From a bacterium (lineage in GTDB: Bacteria > Cyanobacteriota > Vampirovibrionia > Gastranaerophilales > Gastranaerophilaceae), in assembly GCA_024408855.1 (NCBI GenBank), contig JAKSUQ010000010.1, positions 1 through 63,719 of the forward strand: DNA of 63,719 nucleotides, read 5' to 3'. A model generated the notes under the pieces. It was not told where the DNA came from. It saw only the letters and a list, made by a program, of their open reading frames with translations, and made no database searches. Shown here piece by piece: positions 7,910 through 17,100 of the stretch. Within the stretch, counting starts at the first letter, position 1. Every line of letters starts with the position of its first letter. The position numbers and the translations under genes were made by a program.

Positions 7910-8251
7910 ATGGAAGCTAAATCAAGACAAACAAACATAAAGATGACAGCAAGAAAACTTCGCAGAGTAATCAACGAAGTTAGAGGAAAGGCTGTTAATG
8001 AAGCTCTTGACATGTTACGTTTTATGCCTTATTTTGCAGCTAAAATTGTTGAAAAGAATGTAAAAGCTGCAGCAGCTAACGCATTTGAGCAAGGTGGCAT
8101 AAAAGCGGATGCTTTAAAAGTGTCAGAAATTTATGCAGATGAAAGCGTAACTTATAAAAGAGGTAAACCGAGAGCACAAGGTCGTATTTACAAGAGGCTC
8201 AAACGTACATCTCATTTAACAGTAAAAGTTAGCGATGGTGCTAATGCTTAG
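7910..8251 (+). CDS. rplV: 50S ribosomal protein L22
   Basis: The product has 113 residues. The N-terminal MTARKLRRVINEVRGK, and a beta-hairpin region ending GRIYKRLKRTSHLTVKV, identify L22, which reaches into the nascent-peptide tunnel. Its gene lies in the standard order between rpsS and rpsC. Confidence 0.96.
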   Translation: MEAKSRQTNIKMTARKLRRVINEVRGKAVNEALDMLRFMPYFAAKIVEKNVKAAAANAFEQGGIKADALKVSEIYADESVTYKRGKPRAQGRIYKRLKRTSHLTVKVSDGANA

Positions 8252-8286
8252 AGTGAAATAAGTAGTAAGAAATAAAGGTAGAAAAA

Positions 8287-9018
8287 ATGGGACAAAAAAC
8301 ACATCCAACCGGATTTAGAGTAGGCATAATCAGACCTTGGGCAAGTACATGGTATTCAAGGTTTAAAGGATATGCTGAATGTGTCGCAGAAGACGCAAAA
8401 ATTAGAAAGTTCATCAAAAAGAAATTATATGCAGCAGGTGTTGCAGACATATTAATTGATCGCAAATCTCAAAGTTTAACTGTTACTGTTGTAACTGCTA
8501 AGCCGGGTATAGTTGTTGGTAGAGGCGGTCAAGGTATTGATGAATTGAAAGATGAAGTATCAAAATACTTGGGTAAACCGGTTATTATCAATGTAGTCGA
8601 AGTAGCAAGAGTTGATTTGAGTGCATTGTTAGTAGCTGAATCTGTTGCTCAACAACTCGAAAAACGTATAGCTTTCAGACGTGCTATGAAGCAAGCTATG
8701 CAAAGAACAATGAGAGCAGGTGCTCAAGGTATTAAAATCATGGTATCAGGTCGTTTAGGTGGTGCTGAAATTGCTCGTTCAGAATGGGCAAAGGAAGGTC
8801 GTATACCGCTTCAAACTCTTAGAGCTGATGTTGATTACGGTTTTACCGAAGCAGATACAATAATGGGTAAAATCGGTGTTAAAGTTTGGATTTTCAAAGG
8901 CAATTTGATGCCGGGTGAAAAAGCTGACTTGAATGTAAAATCAAAGATTTCAAAAGATACAACCGGTGAAAAATTCAACGGTAGACGTGGAAAAAGAAAA
9001 CCTGTTGAAACAAATTAG
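8287..9018 (+). CDS. rpsC: 30S ribosomal protein S3
   Basis: The product has 243 residues. [18 protein letters not shown] at the start, the KH-type RNA-binding motif [12 protein letters not shown], and the C-terminal domain with [16 protein letters not shown] are all typical. S3 forms part of the mRNA entry channel and helicase. The length is slightly over the average, with a basic tail ([10 protein letters not shown]). Confidence 0.97.
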   Translation: MGQKTHPTGFRVGIIRPWASTWYSRFKGYAECVAEDAKIRKFIKKKLYAAGVADILIDRKSQSLTVTVVTAKPGIVVGRGGQGIDELKDEVSKYLGKPVIINVVEVARVDLSALLVAESVAQQLEKRIAFRRAMKQAMQRTMRAGAQGIKIMVSGRLGGAEIARSEWAKEGRIPLQTLRADVDYGFTEADTIMGKIGVKVWIFKGNLMPGEKADLNVKSKISKDTTGEKFNGRRGKRKPVETN

Positions 9019-9038
9019 TAATTAGGAGAATAGTAATA

Positions 9039-9458
9039 ATGTTAATGCCGAAGAAAACAAAATATCGCAAAATGATGAAAGGTAGAATGAAAGGTACCGA
9101 AACAAGAGGTACACAGTTCGAATTCGGTCGTTATGCGCTAAAAGCTTTGGAACCTGGTTGGATTACCAGTCGTCAAATAGAGGCTGCAAGACGTGCAATG
9201 ACTCGTGAAATCAAACGTGGCGGTAATGTATGGATTAAAATTTTCCCTGATAAACCGATTACGGCGAAACCAGCTGAAACTCGTATGGGTTCCGGTAAGG
9301 GAAATGTTGAGTACTGGGTAGCAGTAGTAAAACCAAACAGAATCTTATTTGAACTTGATTATTTTGACAGAGCTGTTGCGGTTAACGCTCTTGAATTAGC
9401 AGCTCAAAAGTTGCCAATTAAAGTCAAAATTATTGAGAAAGAAGAAGTATCTGCATAA
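9039..9458 (+). CDS. rplP: 50S ribosomal protein L16
   Basis: The product has 139 residues. It begins [19 protein letters not shown], the usual L16 N-terminus. [19 protein letters not shown] is the second family signature. GGAG lies ten bases before ATG 9039, favouring it over the ATG two codons later. Confidence 0.97.
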   Translation: MLMPKKTKYRKMMKGRMKGTETRGTQFEFGRYALKALEPGWITSRQIEAARRAMTREIKRGGNVWIKIFPDKPITAKPAETRMGSGKGNVEYWVAVVKPNRILFELDYFDRAVAVNALELAAQKLPIKVKIIEKEEVSA

Positions 9459-9477
9459 AAATTAAAGGATAATACAA

Positions 9478-9675
9478 ATGAAATTAAGTGAAATGCGTGA
9501 AAAAACAGTTGATGAGTTAAATCAGATTATTATTGATTCTAAAAAGGCACTGTTAGATTCAAGAATTAAACTTTCAATGCACAAACTTGAAAACACTGCC
9601 GAAATATCAAAAACAAAAAGGCTGATAGCTCAAGCAAAAACTGTTATTAAAGAAAAAGAAATGGCAAGCAAATAG
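9478..9675 (+). CDS. rpmC: 50S ribosomal protein L29
   Basis: The product has 65 residues and is predicted to form two helices. MKLSEMREKTVDELN and the C-terminal EISKTKRLIAQAKTVIKEKE match L29, which lies at the tunnel exit. It sits in the standard position between rplP and rpsQ. Confidence 0.95.
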   Translation: MKLSEMREKTVDELNQIIIDSKKALLDSRIKLSMHKLENTAEISKTKRLIAQAKTVIKEKEMASK

Positions 9676-9712
9676 TAATTTCTATTGCTGACAACCAAGG
9701 AGATAAAAGAAT

Positions 9713-9958
9713 ATGCCAAAGAAAGAAAAACAAGGTGTTGTAACAAGTAACAAAATGGATAAGACAATCGTAGTTAAGGTTGCTTCTTACAGTCCGCACC
9801 CAAAATACAAAAAAATTATTGAATCAAACAAAAACTATATGGCGCATGATGAAAACAATGAGTGCAGCATAGGTGATACGGTCAGAATCGTTGAATCAAG
9901 ACCGATATCAGGAAACAAAAGATGGACTCTTGATTCAATAGTTGAAAAAGTAAAATAG
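9713..9958 (+). CDS. rpsQ: 30S ribosomal protein S17
   Basis: The product has 81 residues. It has an OB-fold protein signature: QGVVTSNKMDKTIVVKV, then YKKIIESNKNYMAHDENNEC and GDTVRIVESRPISGNKRW. AAGGAG precedes the ATG. It is followed by a 119-base spacer with two hairpins. Confidence 0.96.
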   Translation: MPKKEKQGVVTSNKMDKTIVVKVASYSPHPKYKKIIESNKNYMAHDENNECSIGDTVRIVESRPISGNKRWTLDSIVEKVK

Positions 9959-9961
9959 TTT

Positions 9962-9975
9962 TGATTTTGTAATCA
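9962..9975 (+). other. Hairpin directly after rpsQ
   Basis: TGATT-TTGT-AATCA, a perfect 5-bp stem starting 3 bases after the stop codon. No T-tract follows, so read-through into rplN is expected. Confidence 0.35.
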
Positions 9976-10015
9976 GAACAAGTCGGATATTTTATTCGAT
10001 TTAGCAAAGTAAAGT

Positions 10016-10053
10016 CTATCAGTGTGAATGTACGCAAATTCATGGACGGATAG
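10016..10053 (+). other. Two-tier stem-loop upstream of rplN
   Basis: An outer pair CTATC/GATAG (10016-10020 and 10049-10053) encloses an inner pair TGAAT/ATTCA (10025-10029 and 10038-10042). It ends 24 bases before the rplN start codon, a position where it could affect initiation or processing. Confidence 0.4.
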
Positions 10054-10077
10054 CAACAATTATAAGGAATAGTAGAA

Positions 10078-10446
10078 ATGATACAACAAGAAACAAGACT
10101 CGTAGTAGCAGATAATACAGGTGCAAAAGAACTGTTAGTTATTCGTGTTATGGGTAGCTCTAACAAAAAATTTGCTATGGTTGGTGATGTTGTTGTTGCA
10201 ACTGTCAAGGATGCAACTCCTAATATGGCTGTAAAGAAATCAGAAGTTGTTAAAGCTGTTATCGTGAGAACAAAACATGATATCAAACGTGCTGATGGTT
10301 CAGTTATCAGATTTGATGAAAATGCAGCAGTTATTATTAATAAGGACGGTAACCCTCGTGGTACCCGTGTGTTTGGACCTGTTGCAAGGGAACTTCGTGA
10401 TAAGAACTTTATGAAAATAGTTTCATTAGCACCGGAAGTTATATAG
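10078..10446 (+). CDS. rplN: 50S ribosomal protein L14
   Basis: The product has 122 residues, the standard length. [20 protein letters not shown], then the central [14 protein letters not shown] and [20 protein letters not shown], are L14 signatures. It lies at the subunit interface. It is flanked on both sides by hairpin-containing spacers. Confidence 0.97.
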   Translation: MIQQETRLVVADNTGAKELLVIRVMGSSNKKFAMVGDVVVATVKDATPNMAVKKSEVVKAVIVRTKHDIKRADGSVIRFDENAAVIINKDGNPRGTRVFGPVARELRDKNFMKIVSLAPEVI

Positions 10447-10455
10447 TAGAAAAGT

Positions 10456-10485
10456 TGTGATGAAGCTCCAATGCTTCCGCTCACA
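10456..10485 (+). other. Stem-loop between rplN and rplX
   Basis: TGTGA-t-GAAGC, loop TCCAAT, GCTTC-cgc-TCACA. Two perfect 5-bp helices are separated by a small internal loop. It ends 38 bases before the rplX start, with no T-tract. Confidence 0.45.
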
Positions 10486-10523
10486 GTAGTACGGATAAAT
10501 CCAAAAATTAACGGAGAAAGAAA

Positions 10524-10859
10524 ATGGCAGACAAAAAAAATAGCTTGCATGTAAAGACTGGCGACAGAGTCGTCATAACAGCAGGCAAGGATAAAGGCAA
10601 GATTGGTAATATCAAAAAAGCAATTCCTTCAGAAGGAAAAGTCCTTGTTGAGGGTGCAAATATGATTACTAAGGCTACAAAAGCTAATCCGGCATACGGT
10701 ATTCAAGGCGGTTTAATCAAGAAAGAGGCTGCTTTGGATTCTTCAAATGTAATGATAGTATGCCCAAGCTGTGAAAAGCCGACCAGAATTAAACACGCAA
10801 TTATTGATGGTAAAAAGGTTCGTGTTTGTAAAAAATGTGGTGAACAATTAGACGCTTAA
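10524..10859 (+). CDS. rplX: 50S ribosomal protein L24 with zinc-ribbon-like C-terminus
   Basis: The product has 111 residues. The N-terminal KOW motif region is KTGDRVVITAGKDKGKIGNI. The C-terminus contains CPSCEKPTRI and VCKKCGEQL, i.e. two CxxC pairs able to bind zinc, a form of L24 found in several bacterial lineages but absent from Escherichia coli. L24 is an early assembly initiator of the 50S subunit. The paired cysteines also occur in S14 (rpsN) of this operon. Confidence 0.96.
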   Translation: MADKKNSLHVKTGDRVVITAGKDKGKIGNIKKAIPSEGKVLVEGANMITKATKANPAYGIQGGLIKKEAALDSSNVMIVCPSCEKPTRIKHAIIDGKKVRVCKKCGEQLDA

Positions 10860-10876
10860 TGTGAAGTGATGTGTAA

Positions 10877-10894
10877 TTGCATTTTTTAATGCAA
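10877..10894 (+). other. Perfect 7-bp hairpin between rplX and rplE
   Basis: TTGCATT-TTTT-AATGCAA. It ends 51 bases before the rplE ATG. It lacks a following T-run and is one of the series of spacer hairpins. Confidence 0.45.
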
Positions 10895-10945
10895 GTTTTA
10901 TGCGTTATCTTTGACATTAATACCGTAAGGAAAAGGAAACGAAAA

Positions 10946-11503
10946 ATGACAAAGACAAAAAACTTAAAGGCAAGATACGAAGAAGATGTAAAATCAGCAT
11001 TGAAAGAAAAATTCGGTTACAAAAATGATATGATGATTCCTCGTATAGAAAAAATTGTTTTAAATATGGGTGTTGGTGAAGCATCTCACAATTCTAAGAT
11101 TGCAGATACAATACAAGCTCAATTGACGAAAATTGCAGGTCAACATGCAGTTGTAACAAAAGCAAAAAAATCAATCGCTTCTTATAAATTAAGAGAAGGT
11201 ATGCCGGTTGGTGCAATGGCTACATTGCGTGGCGAAAGAATGTATGATTTCTTGCAAAAGTTGATATGTATTGTATTGCCTCGTATTCGTGACTTCAGAG
11301 GGGTATCACCTAAGAGTTTTGACGGAAGAGGAAATTATACGTTAGGTTTGAAAGAACAAGCATTATTTCCGGAAATTACCTATGAAGAAGTTGATTTGGT
11401 AAAAGGTATGAATGTATCAATTATCACTTCTGCTAATACTGATGATGAAGCAAGAGAATTGCTGAAATTGTTAGGAATGCCATTCAAAGGTATGAACAAA
11501 TAA
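10946..11503 (+). CDS. rplE: 50S ribosomal protein L5
   Basis: The product has 185 residues. [20 protein letters not shown], then [18 protein letters not shown] and [20 protein letters not shown], are L5 signatures. The 5S rRNA-binding protein is complete. An upstream TTG at 10877 keeps the frame open. The ATG at 10946, with AAGGAAAAGGAAA before it, is preferred because L5 begins around KARYEEDV in relatives. Confidence 0.96.
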   Translation: MTKTKNLKARYEEDVKSALKEKFGYKNDMMIPRIEKIVLNMGVGEASHNSKIADTIQAQLTKIAGQHAVVTKAKKSIASYKLREGMPVGAMATLRGERMYDFLQKLICIVLPRIRDFRGVSPKSFDGRGNYTLGLKEQALFPEITYEEVDLVKGMNVSIITSANTDDEARELLKLLGMPFKGMNK

Positions 11504-11510
11504 ACGTGAA

Positions 11511-11524
11511 TAGGTTTTGACCTA
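11511..11524 (+). other. Hairpin between rplE and rpsN
   Basis: TAGGT-TTTG-ACCTA, a perfect 5-bp stem. A TATAAT at 11546-11551 downstream could be an internal -10 for rpsN, but no -35 at proper spacing is seen. Confidence 0.35.
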
Positions 11525-11572
11525 ATTTTACATTTTGCTAAATAGTATAATAGAAATATAAAGGAGAACATC

Positions 11573-11779
11573 ATGGCTAAAAAAGCGATGATAAACAAAG
11601 AAAAATCAAGAGAAATGTTAGCAGCTAAGGGAAAATACCCGACAGTTAGACTTCATAACAGATGTAGCATTTGCGGTCGTCCTCATGGATTTCACAGGGA
11701 TTTCGGCTTATGCAGAATTTGTTTAAGGAAAATGGCTCACCAAGGGTTATTACCGGGTGTTACTAAAGCGAGCTGGTAG
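11573..11779 (+). CDS. rpsN: 30S ribosomal protein S14, zinc-binding type
   Basis: The product has 68 residues. [20 protein letters not shown] followed by [19 protein letters not shown] gives the CxxC...CxxC zinc site of the short S14Z type. It is a few residues longer than the usual 61, through an N-terminal segment rich in Lys and Glu. It is the last gene of the operon and a terminator follows. In most bacteria rpsH and rplF would come next, but here the cluster ends. Confidence 0.96.
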   Translation: MAKKAMINKEKSREMLAAKGKYPTVRLHNRCSICGRPHGFHRDFGLCRICLRKMAHQGLLPGVTKASW

Positions 11780-11840
11780 TATAGTCTGCTTATAAATTTT
11801 CGACATGGACATAATTTATAATTGTCCGTACTGTTATTGT

Positions 11841-11878
11841 AAAAAAAAGAGTACCAAAATGGTTCTCTTTTTTTTGTT
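11841..11878 (+). terminator. Terminator of the ribosomal protein operon
   Basis: AAAAAAAAGAGTACC, a 5-base loop and GGTTCTCTTTTTTTT form a stem with one mismatch, followed by more T. It lies 62 bases after rpsN and in front of the stop of the next, leftward gene, so it can also act on that strand. Confidence 0.8.
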
Positions 11879-11911
11879 GTTGTATTTTTAGTAGTAGAAA
11901 ACTCTGTGCTT

Positions 11912-13249
11912 TTATAAAATAGTTTTATTGATTAAGTTTCCTAATAAGTCGTACTGTTCAAATCCTTGGCACTCAATATGGCTGAATTTACCGTCATGAT
12001 TATAGTATGCAAATTGTGTACCTGAAATTGGATCATTTTCTATTTTATCAATAATTCTTCCACGAATATATCCATTTGAATCACTTTCAGCAATTCTTTC
12101 ACCGAATTCTGTTTTAATTTTTCGTGTGCAAAGTTTTACATTCCCGTTTCCAAAATAAATTATATTACGAGTTTCATTTCCCATTGTAAAAGTTTCTGAA
12201 ATGCTCTCAAGCTGGTTGTTTGAATCAAAGTGTACACGCATTCCGTTAGTTTTGTTTCTAAAACATCCCTTACCATGTTCTACCCAAGAACCTTTGTTTT
12301 GTTGTAGGTCTGTCACTATTTCGTTTATATTTCTTTTAGGTGATTTAACTGCTAAACCTGTAACGTCTATTTGCTCTTTGATGTATTTAGACGGGATAAT
12401 TTTTTCAGTAATTTGTTTAACATCTTCTGTAATGTTTTTAGTAAATAATTTTTTGATTTTTGACAGTCCGCCATGTGTAATAAATAGACAACCAACGGCA
12501 ACGAAAAGAGTAGCTCCGACAAATTTAAGAATTTGAGAAAGAGATATATCTTTGTTATTTTCATAGAATTCGACGGGATAATTTGATGGGGTAGTTGTTT
12601 TAGTTGTAATCGAATCCTTTTGGGCGGTAACACTGTTCATCGGAGTGTTGTTATTAGTTTTTGAAGAATCGACAACAGCAATTTGTTCTGGAATTGTTTG
12701 CGCTTTATCCTTAGTCATGGTGGTATCAGTAGTTTGAACAACGATTGGTGTTGTCGTATGTTTTTTAATTTCCGGTGCTTGTACAAATCCCGTATCGGCT
12801 GGTTGAGTTGCGACTTGATTCGTCAGCGCGTAATCTTTTTTATACCAATCTTTGAAGTAAGAGGCTTTTTGTATCTGGGGTAAAGTGGCGGTATCATTGG
12901 AGAGTACTAATGGGGTGTCTGAAATTTTATTAGTTTTATTATTAACAGTTACTCCCATAGCTTTATATAGACGTTGCATTTCTGTTTCACTAAATGTAAT
13001 TTCTTGACCTTCATAAACAATATAGCTGTTATGAAAACAGTCTTTTTCTTTACAGGTATCGCCTTTAAAGATTGCCTTACTTCGTTCATTTGCAATTGCG
13101 TCCAATTCATTAAGCGTGGCTTTCCATTCTTTTGACGTGATTTTTCCACCTGATAAAGTAAACCCGTTTTTTGGATCTTTAACGTAATTACTGAGTGCCT
13201 GTGTAATTCCTTCGTTATGTCCTATAACAATCTTAACGTCATTACTCAT
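11912..13249 (-). CDS. Single-pass membrane protein of unknown function
   Basis: The product has 445 residues and no family is recognised. Residues 1-130 are a compact N-terminal part with a helix-loop-helix flavour (GGKITSKEWKATLNELD) and two Cys near 66-71. Residues 150-225 are a Thr/Pro/Lys-rich linker of low complexity. Residues 238-259 are one hydrophobic helix (FVGATLFVAVGCLFITHGG). The last ~110 residues (about 330-445) contain repeated short strands of the type YYNHDGKFSHIECQGFEQYD, weakly like the YD units of the gene at 5-688. With no signal peptide and one central helix the topology is uncertain. GGAG seven bases upstream supports the start. It is preceded on its strand by an ACTTTATATA element shared with two other accessory genes of the window. 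Confidence 0.55.
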   Translation of the reverse strand: MSNDVKIVIGHNEGITQALSNYVKDPKNGFTLSGGKITSKEWKATLNELDAIANERSKAIFKGDTCKEKDCFHNSYIVYEGQEITFSETEMQRLYKAMGVTVNNKTNKISDTPLVLSNDTATLPQIQKASYFKDWYKKDYALTNQVATQPADTGFVQAPEIKKHTTTPIVVQTTDTTMTKDKAQTIPEQIAVVDSSKTNNNTPMNSVTAQKDSITTKTTTPSNYPVEFYENNKDISLSQILKFVGATLFVAVGCLFITHGGLSKIKKLFTKNITEDVKQITEKIIPSKYIKEQIDVTGLAVKSPKRNINEIVTDLQQNKGSWVEHGKGCFRNKTNGMRVHFDSNNQLESISETFTMGNETRNIIYFGNGNVKLCTRKIKTEFGERIAESDSNGYIRGRIIDKIENDPISGTQFAYYNHDGKFSHIECQGFEQYDLLGNLINKTIL

Positions 13250-13543
13250 AATATTCTCCTATCTATAACTTAGTATCCCACTGATTATATAAAGTTAGTT
13301 TGTATGAATAAATTGCTTTATAATTTTTAAAGTATGAATATGAATTAGGCAAAATTCTCTATTAACAATGTTTTATTGTATTAACATTTTTTAACAAAAA
13401 AAATAAATAGTTCAAATAAAAGTTCAATATTAGTGTTATGAATAATAGCTGATAATAATCTTTTATTTTATATAAAATCATTAATTCGCTTATTCAATTT
13501 CTGTTTGTGTTACAATTAATCTATATTTAAGGAGAAATTGATA
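13250..13543. other. AT-rich divergent promoter region
   Basis: About 290 bases between the membrane protein gene and valS. TACAAT at 13511-13516 is a plausible -10 for valS. No T-box-like leader or terminator was seen, so control by uncharged tRNA is not suggested. Confidence 0.4.
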
Positions 13544-16207
13544 ATGACCGAAACCAAATCAAAAACAGAAGAATTATCGACAGTTTATGATCCGAAAGAA
13601 ACGGAAGAAAAGATGTATAAATTATGGGAAGATGGCGGATATTTCAGGGCCGATGCTCATTCAAACAAACCGCCGTACACAATTGTAATTCCGCCCCCAA
13701 ATGTTACAGGTGTATTGCATATGGGACACGCTCTTGACGGGACTTTGCAGGATATTTTAACCAGATATCACAGAATGAGTGGTTATGAGGCTCTATGGAT
13801 TCCAGGGACAGACCACGCTGGTATTGCAACTCAAGCTGTTGTGGAAAAAGAATTACGAAAAGAAGGACTTTCACGTTTTGATTTAGGTCGTGAAAAATTT
13901 TTGGAAAGAACTTGGGAATGGGCAAATGAACACAAATCAGCTATTCTTAATCAGTTTAAACGTTTAGGAGCATCTTTTGACCGTTCAAGGGAAAGATTTA
14001 CGTTTGATAAAGGGTGTTCAGATGCCGTGAAAGAAGTTTTTGTTACATTGTATAACAAAGGTCTGATTTATAAAGGTGCATATATCGTTAACTGGTGTCC
14101 TCGTTGTCAATCGGCGATTTCGGATATTGAAACAGAATACGAAGCAGAACAAGGGCATATGTGGGAAATTTCTTATCCTCTTGTTGGTGAACCTGGGGCT
14201 ATTATAGTAGATACAACTCGCCCTGAAACAATGTTTGGGGATGTAGCAATCGCAGTTCATCCGAGCGATAAAAAATACTCAGAATTAATTGGCAAAAAAG
14301 TATTGGTACCTCTAACGAATAGAGTTATACCTATTATTGCGGATGAATATGTTGATAAATCTTTTGGTACAGGTGCCGTTAAAATTACTCCTGCGCATGA
14401 TCCTAATGACTATGAAGTTGGTAAACGTCATAGCTTCCAACCAATATGGGTAATAGATGAGGAAGGTAAACTCAAGTCTTGTTCGGAAGTTCCTCCTGAA
14501 TATCAAGGTTTGGACAGATATGAAGCTCGTAAGAAAATCGTTGATATGCTTAGCTACAAAGGTTTTTTGTTAAGAATAAAAGACCATGAACATAATGTTG
14601 GGAAATGTCAAAGGTGTAATACAACAATTGAGCCGTTACTTTCGGAACAATGGTTTGTAAAAATGGAACCATTGGCAAAGGAAGCTATTGCGGCTGTTAA
14701 AGACGGAAGAATTAAATTTATACCGGAAAGATGGGAAAAGAATTATTTAGGCTGGATGGAAAATATAAGAGATTGGTGTATATCTCGTCAATTATGGTGG
14801 GGACATCAAATTCCGGCTTATTACCACAAAACTACCGGTGAAATGGTCGTAGCTAAAGAAAACCCTGATCCGGAAAATTATGTACAAGATACAGATTGCC
14901 TTGATACTTGGTTTTCATCAGGTTTATGGCCATTCTCTACAATGGGATTTCCAAATTCTGAAACTGATGATTTTAAAAAATTCTATCCAACGAGTGTTTT
15001 GGTAACAGGATTTGATATTATATTCTTCTGGGTAGCAAGAATGATTACAATGGGATTGGAATTTACGAAAAAAGCTCCATTTGAAACTGTGTACATTCAT
15101 GGGTTAATTCGTGATGAAAAAGGTCAGAAGATGTCAAAATCAAAAGGTAATACAATAGATCCAGTTAAAATCATTGATAAATATGGTTGTGATGCTTTAA
15201 GATTTACTATGACATCTCTTTGTACATACGGTGGTCAAGATATTAAAATTTCAGATGAGAGATTTGAATACGGAAGAAACTTTGCAAACAAATTGTGGAA
15301 CGCTTCAAGATTTGTACTTATGAACCTTGAGGGAGTTGATAATAAACCTTATGACGAAAGTAAACTCACTCTTGTTGATAAGTGGATTTTGAATCGTTTG
15401 AATGAAACGGCGAAAACTGTAAACGAATATATGACGGAATATCGCATCGGTGAAATTGCACATACTCTGTATGACTTTTTCAGGAGTGAATATTGTGATT
15501 GGTATGTTGAAATAGCTAAAATTCAACTTCAGGATGAAGAATTGAAAATGAATACACAAAGGGTACTGAGATACCTTTTAGACAGATCTCTAAGATTAAT
15601 CCATCCTATAATGCCGCATATTACAGAGCAAGTTTGGCAGAGTCTTAAAGAATACGGACTTGGTGAAGAATGTCCTAATGCATTAATTATTGCTGAGTAT
15701 CCGACATATAGCGACAAACTTTCTTATCCGAAAGAAGCTGAAGAAATGAGTCTTGTATTTGAAACAATTACATCATTGAGAAATGTAAGACAGAGTTTTA
15801 ATATACCAACTTCTGCTACTGTGGATGCTGAAATTCGTGCTGAGGGCAGAGAACTGGAAATATTTAAGGCTATTGAATCTTATGTTCATAGACTTGCTAA
15901 AGTTAATAATATTTCTTATGCTGGAATTGATGTGTCTGTTCCTCCAAAATCGGCAACAGCTGTCGTTTCTGCTTCAAAAATAATTATTCCTTTAGCTGAT
16001 TTGATTGACCTTGATGCAGAAATCGAACGTCAGAAGAAGAAATTAGAAAAACTAATAAACGAAAAGAATTCTTTATTAGGCAGAATGAAGAACGAAAAGT
16101 TTGTTGCTAATGCTCCGAAAGAATTGGTTGAACAAACTAATGCCCGTATAGAAGAAATTTCTGTTAAAGAAAAAGTTATTGAGGATTTAATTAATTCATT
16201 AAAATAA
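13544..16207 (+). CDS. valS: Valine--tRNA ligase
   Basis: Charges tRNA-Val in the cytosol. From ATG 13544 the product has 887 residues, normal for ValS. The class I HIGH motif appears in PPNVTGVLHMGHALDG and the KMSKS loop in EKGQKMSKSKGNTIDP. The editing (CP1) domain has TTRPETMFGDVA. The C-terminal ~65 residues, from about DLDAEIERQKKKLEKLINEK, form the coiled-coil arm typical of ValS. GGAG lies nine bases before ATG 13544. The frame also contains TTG at 13538, which overlaps that site and is unlikely. It is monocistronic or cotranscribed with the small STAS gene. Confidence 0.97.
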   Translation: MTETKSKTEELSTVYDPKETEEKMYKLWEDGGYFRADAHSNKPPYTIVIPPPNVTGVLHMGHALDGTLQDILTRYHRMSGYEALWIPGTDHAGIATQAVVEKELRKEGLSRFDLGREKFLERTWEWANEHKSAILNQFKRLGASFDRSRERFTFDKGCSDAVKEVFVTLYNKGLIYKGAYIVNWCPRCQSAISDIETEYEAEQGHMWEISYPLVGEPGAIIVDTTRPETMFGDVAIAVHPSDKKYSELIGKKVLVPLTNRVIPIIADEYVDKSFGTGAVKITPAHDPNDYEVGKRHSFQPIWVIDEEGKLKSCSEVPPEYQGLDRYEARKKIVDMLSYKGFLLRIKDHEHNVGKCQRCNTTIEPLLSEQWFVKMEPLAKEAIAAVKDGRIKFIPERWEKNYLGWMENIRDWCISRQLWWGHQIPAYYHKTTGEMVVAKENPDPENYVQDTDCLDTWFSSGLWPFSTMGFPNSETDDFKKFYPTSVLVTGFDIIFFWVARMITMGLEFTKKAPFETVYIHGLIRDEKGQKMSKSKGNTIDPVKIIDKYGCDALRFTMTSLCTYGGQDIKISDERFEYGRNFANKLWNASRFVLMNLEGVDNKPYDESKLTLVDKWILNRLNETAKTVNEYMTEYRIGEIAHTLYDFFRSEYCDWYVEIAKIQLQDEELKMNTQRVLRYLLDRSLRLIHPIMPHITEQVWQSLKEYGLGEECPNALIIAEYPTYSDKLSYPKEAEEMSLVFETITSLRNVRQSFNIPTSATVDAEIRAEGRELEIFKAIESYVHRLAKVNNISYAGIDVSVPPKSATAVVSASKIIIPLADLIDLDAEIERQKKKLEKLINEKNSLLGRMKNEKFVANAPKELVEQTNARIEEISVKEKVIEDLINSLK

Positions 16208-16285
16208 AAATCTCAATCTTTTGGTAGAGAAGTTTCATATCTTACTATAATTAAACTTTCTGATAATAAAAGTTATTATAATGAT

Positions 16286-16621
16286 ATGGAAATTACTGAA
16301 TATGAAGATTTTTGTATATATGCACCGCTTAGTTCGAAATTGGACGGACATGAGTGCGAGAGGTTAGTTTTAGAGCTCATTTCTGAAACACGTCCTGTTG
16401 CGATTGATTTGTCATATGTAAATGATTGCTCAACGGAATTTATTGTTAGATTGAAGCAACTTGTGAGCATAAAAAACTTCGGGATATTTAATATTCCGTC
16501 GGATATATTTGCAATTTTTAATCTCATGGGGTTGGATAAGACTTTTAATCTATATGTTTGCGAGGATGATTGCAAATCTTCCATAAGGCAGTTGGTGAAC
16601 AGAAAATTCTCTGTAATCTAA
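16286..16621 (+). CDS. STAS-domain protein, anti-anti-sigma-factor-like
   Basis: The 111 residues have the layout of a single STAS domain. A hydrophobic strand VAIDLSYVNDCSTEFIVRL occupies the place of the usual 'DlsgVtfiDSSGL' phosphorylation loop. The C-terminal IFNLMGLDKTFNLYVCEDDC matches the typical ending in which a 'GLdk.f.i..s...A' helix closes the domain. In known systems such proteins bind anti-sigma kinases and are switched by phosphorylation of Ser or Thr in the loop. Here a Ser-Thr pair follows Cys, so a phospho-site is possible but not certain. No anti-sigma kinase or phosphatase is nearby. No clear ribosome binding site precedes the ATG. It ends on the base before the stop of convergent rlmH. 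Confidence 0.6.
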   Translation: MEITEYEDFCIYAPLSSKLDGHECERLVLELISETRPVAIDLSYVNDCSTEFIVRLKQLVSIKNFGIFNIPSDIFAIFNLMGLDKTFNLYVCEDDCKSSIRQLVNRKFSVI

Positions 16622-17092
16622 TTATTTATGATATGTTTCACCTTTCATAATTTTGTAAGCCCTGTATATTTGTTCAATGAGAATAAGTCTTGCAAATTGA
16701 TGCAAAAAGGTCATTTTTGAAAAACTCAATTTAAAATTTGCTCTTTGCGAAACTATATCAGATAAACCGCAAGAAGAACCTATAACAAAGACGAGTTCAT
16801 TCATTCCAAGGTTGCTTATTTCATTAATTTTTTTTGAAAAATCTTCTGAGGATAATTGTTTCCCGCCGATTTCCAATGTTATAACATAAGCTCCATCTTT
16901 TATGCATGCCAAAATCCGTTCACCCTCTTCTTGTAAAACTTTATCGGTAAGGTTTTCGTCTTTTATTTCTATCGGTATAAGTTCAATTACTTCTATTGGC
17001 ACATATGGTCCAAGACGTTTTATAAATTCATTAATTCCGTCTTTTAAAAATTTTTCTTTAATTTTTCCGAGTGCGATGATTTTAATTTTCAT
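16622..17092 (-). CDS. rlmH: 23S rRNA (pseudouridine-1915 N3)-methyltransferase
   Basis: A SPOUT-class methyltransferase that modifies helix 69 of 23S rRNA using S-adenosylmethionine. At 156 residues it has the family's length. MKIKIIALGKIKEKFLKDGI at the start, the SAM-site strand FVIGSSCGLSD, and the C-terminal MTFLHQFARLILIEQIYRAY ending ETYHK are diagnostic. The usual GG in the first loop is SS here. It is the last gene of the leftward nifU-nifS-mscS operon, 8 bases after the small membrane protein. Confidence 0.94.
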   Translation of the reverse strand: MKIKIIALGKIKEKFLKDGINEFIKRLGPYVPIEVIELIPIEIKDENLTDKVLQEEGERILACIKDGAYVITLEIGGKQLSSEDFSKKINEISNLGMNELVFVIGSSCGLSDIVSQRANFKLSFSKMTFLHQFARLILIEQIYRAYKIMKGETYHK

Positions 17093-17100
17093 AATAAAAA

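Noticed and set aside
9882-10550. 222-residue open frame antisense to rpsQ-rplN-rplX
   Set aside because: It covers two ribosomal protein genes on the other strand; the composition is typical of a shadow frame.
16286-17092. Terminator between the STAS gene and rlmH
   Set aside because: The stops are adjacent and no stem-loop fits.
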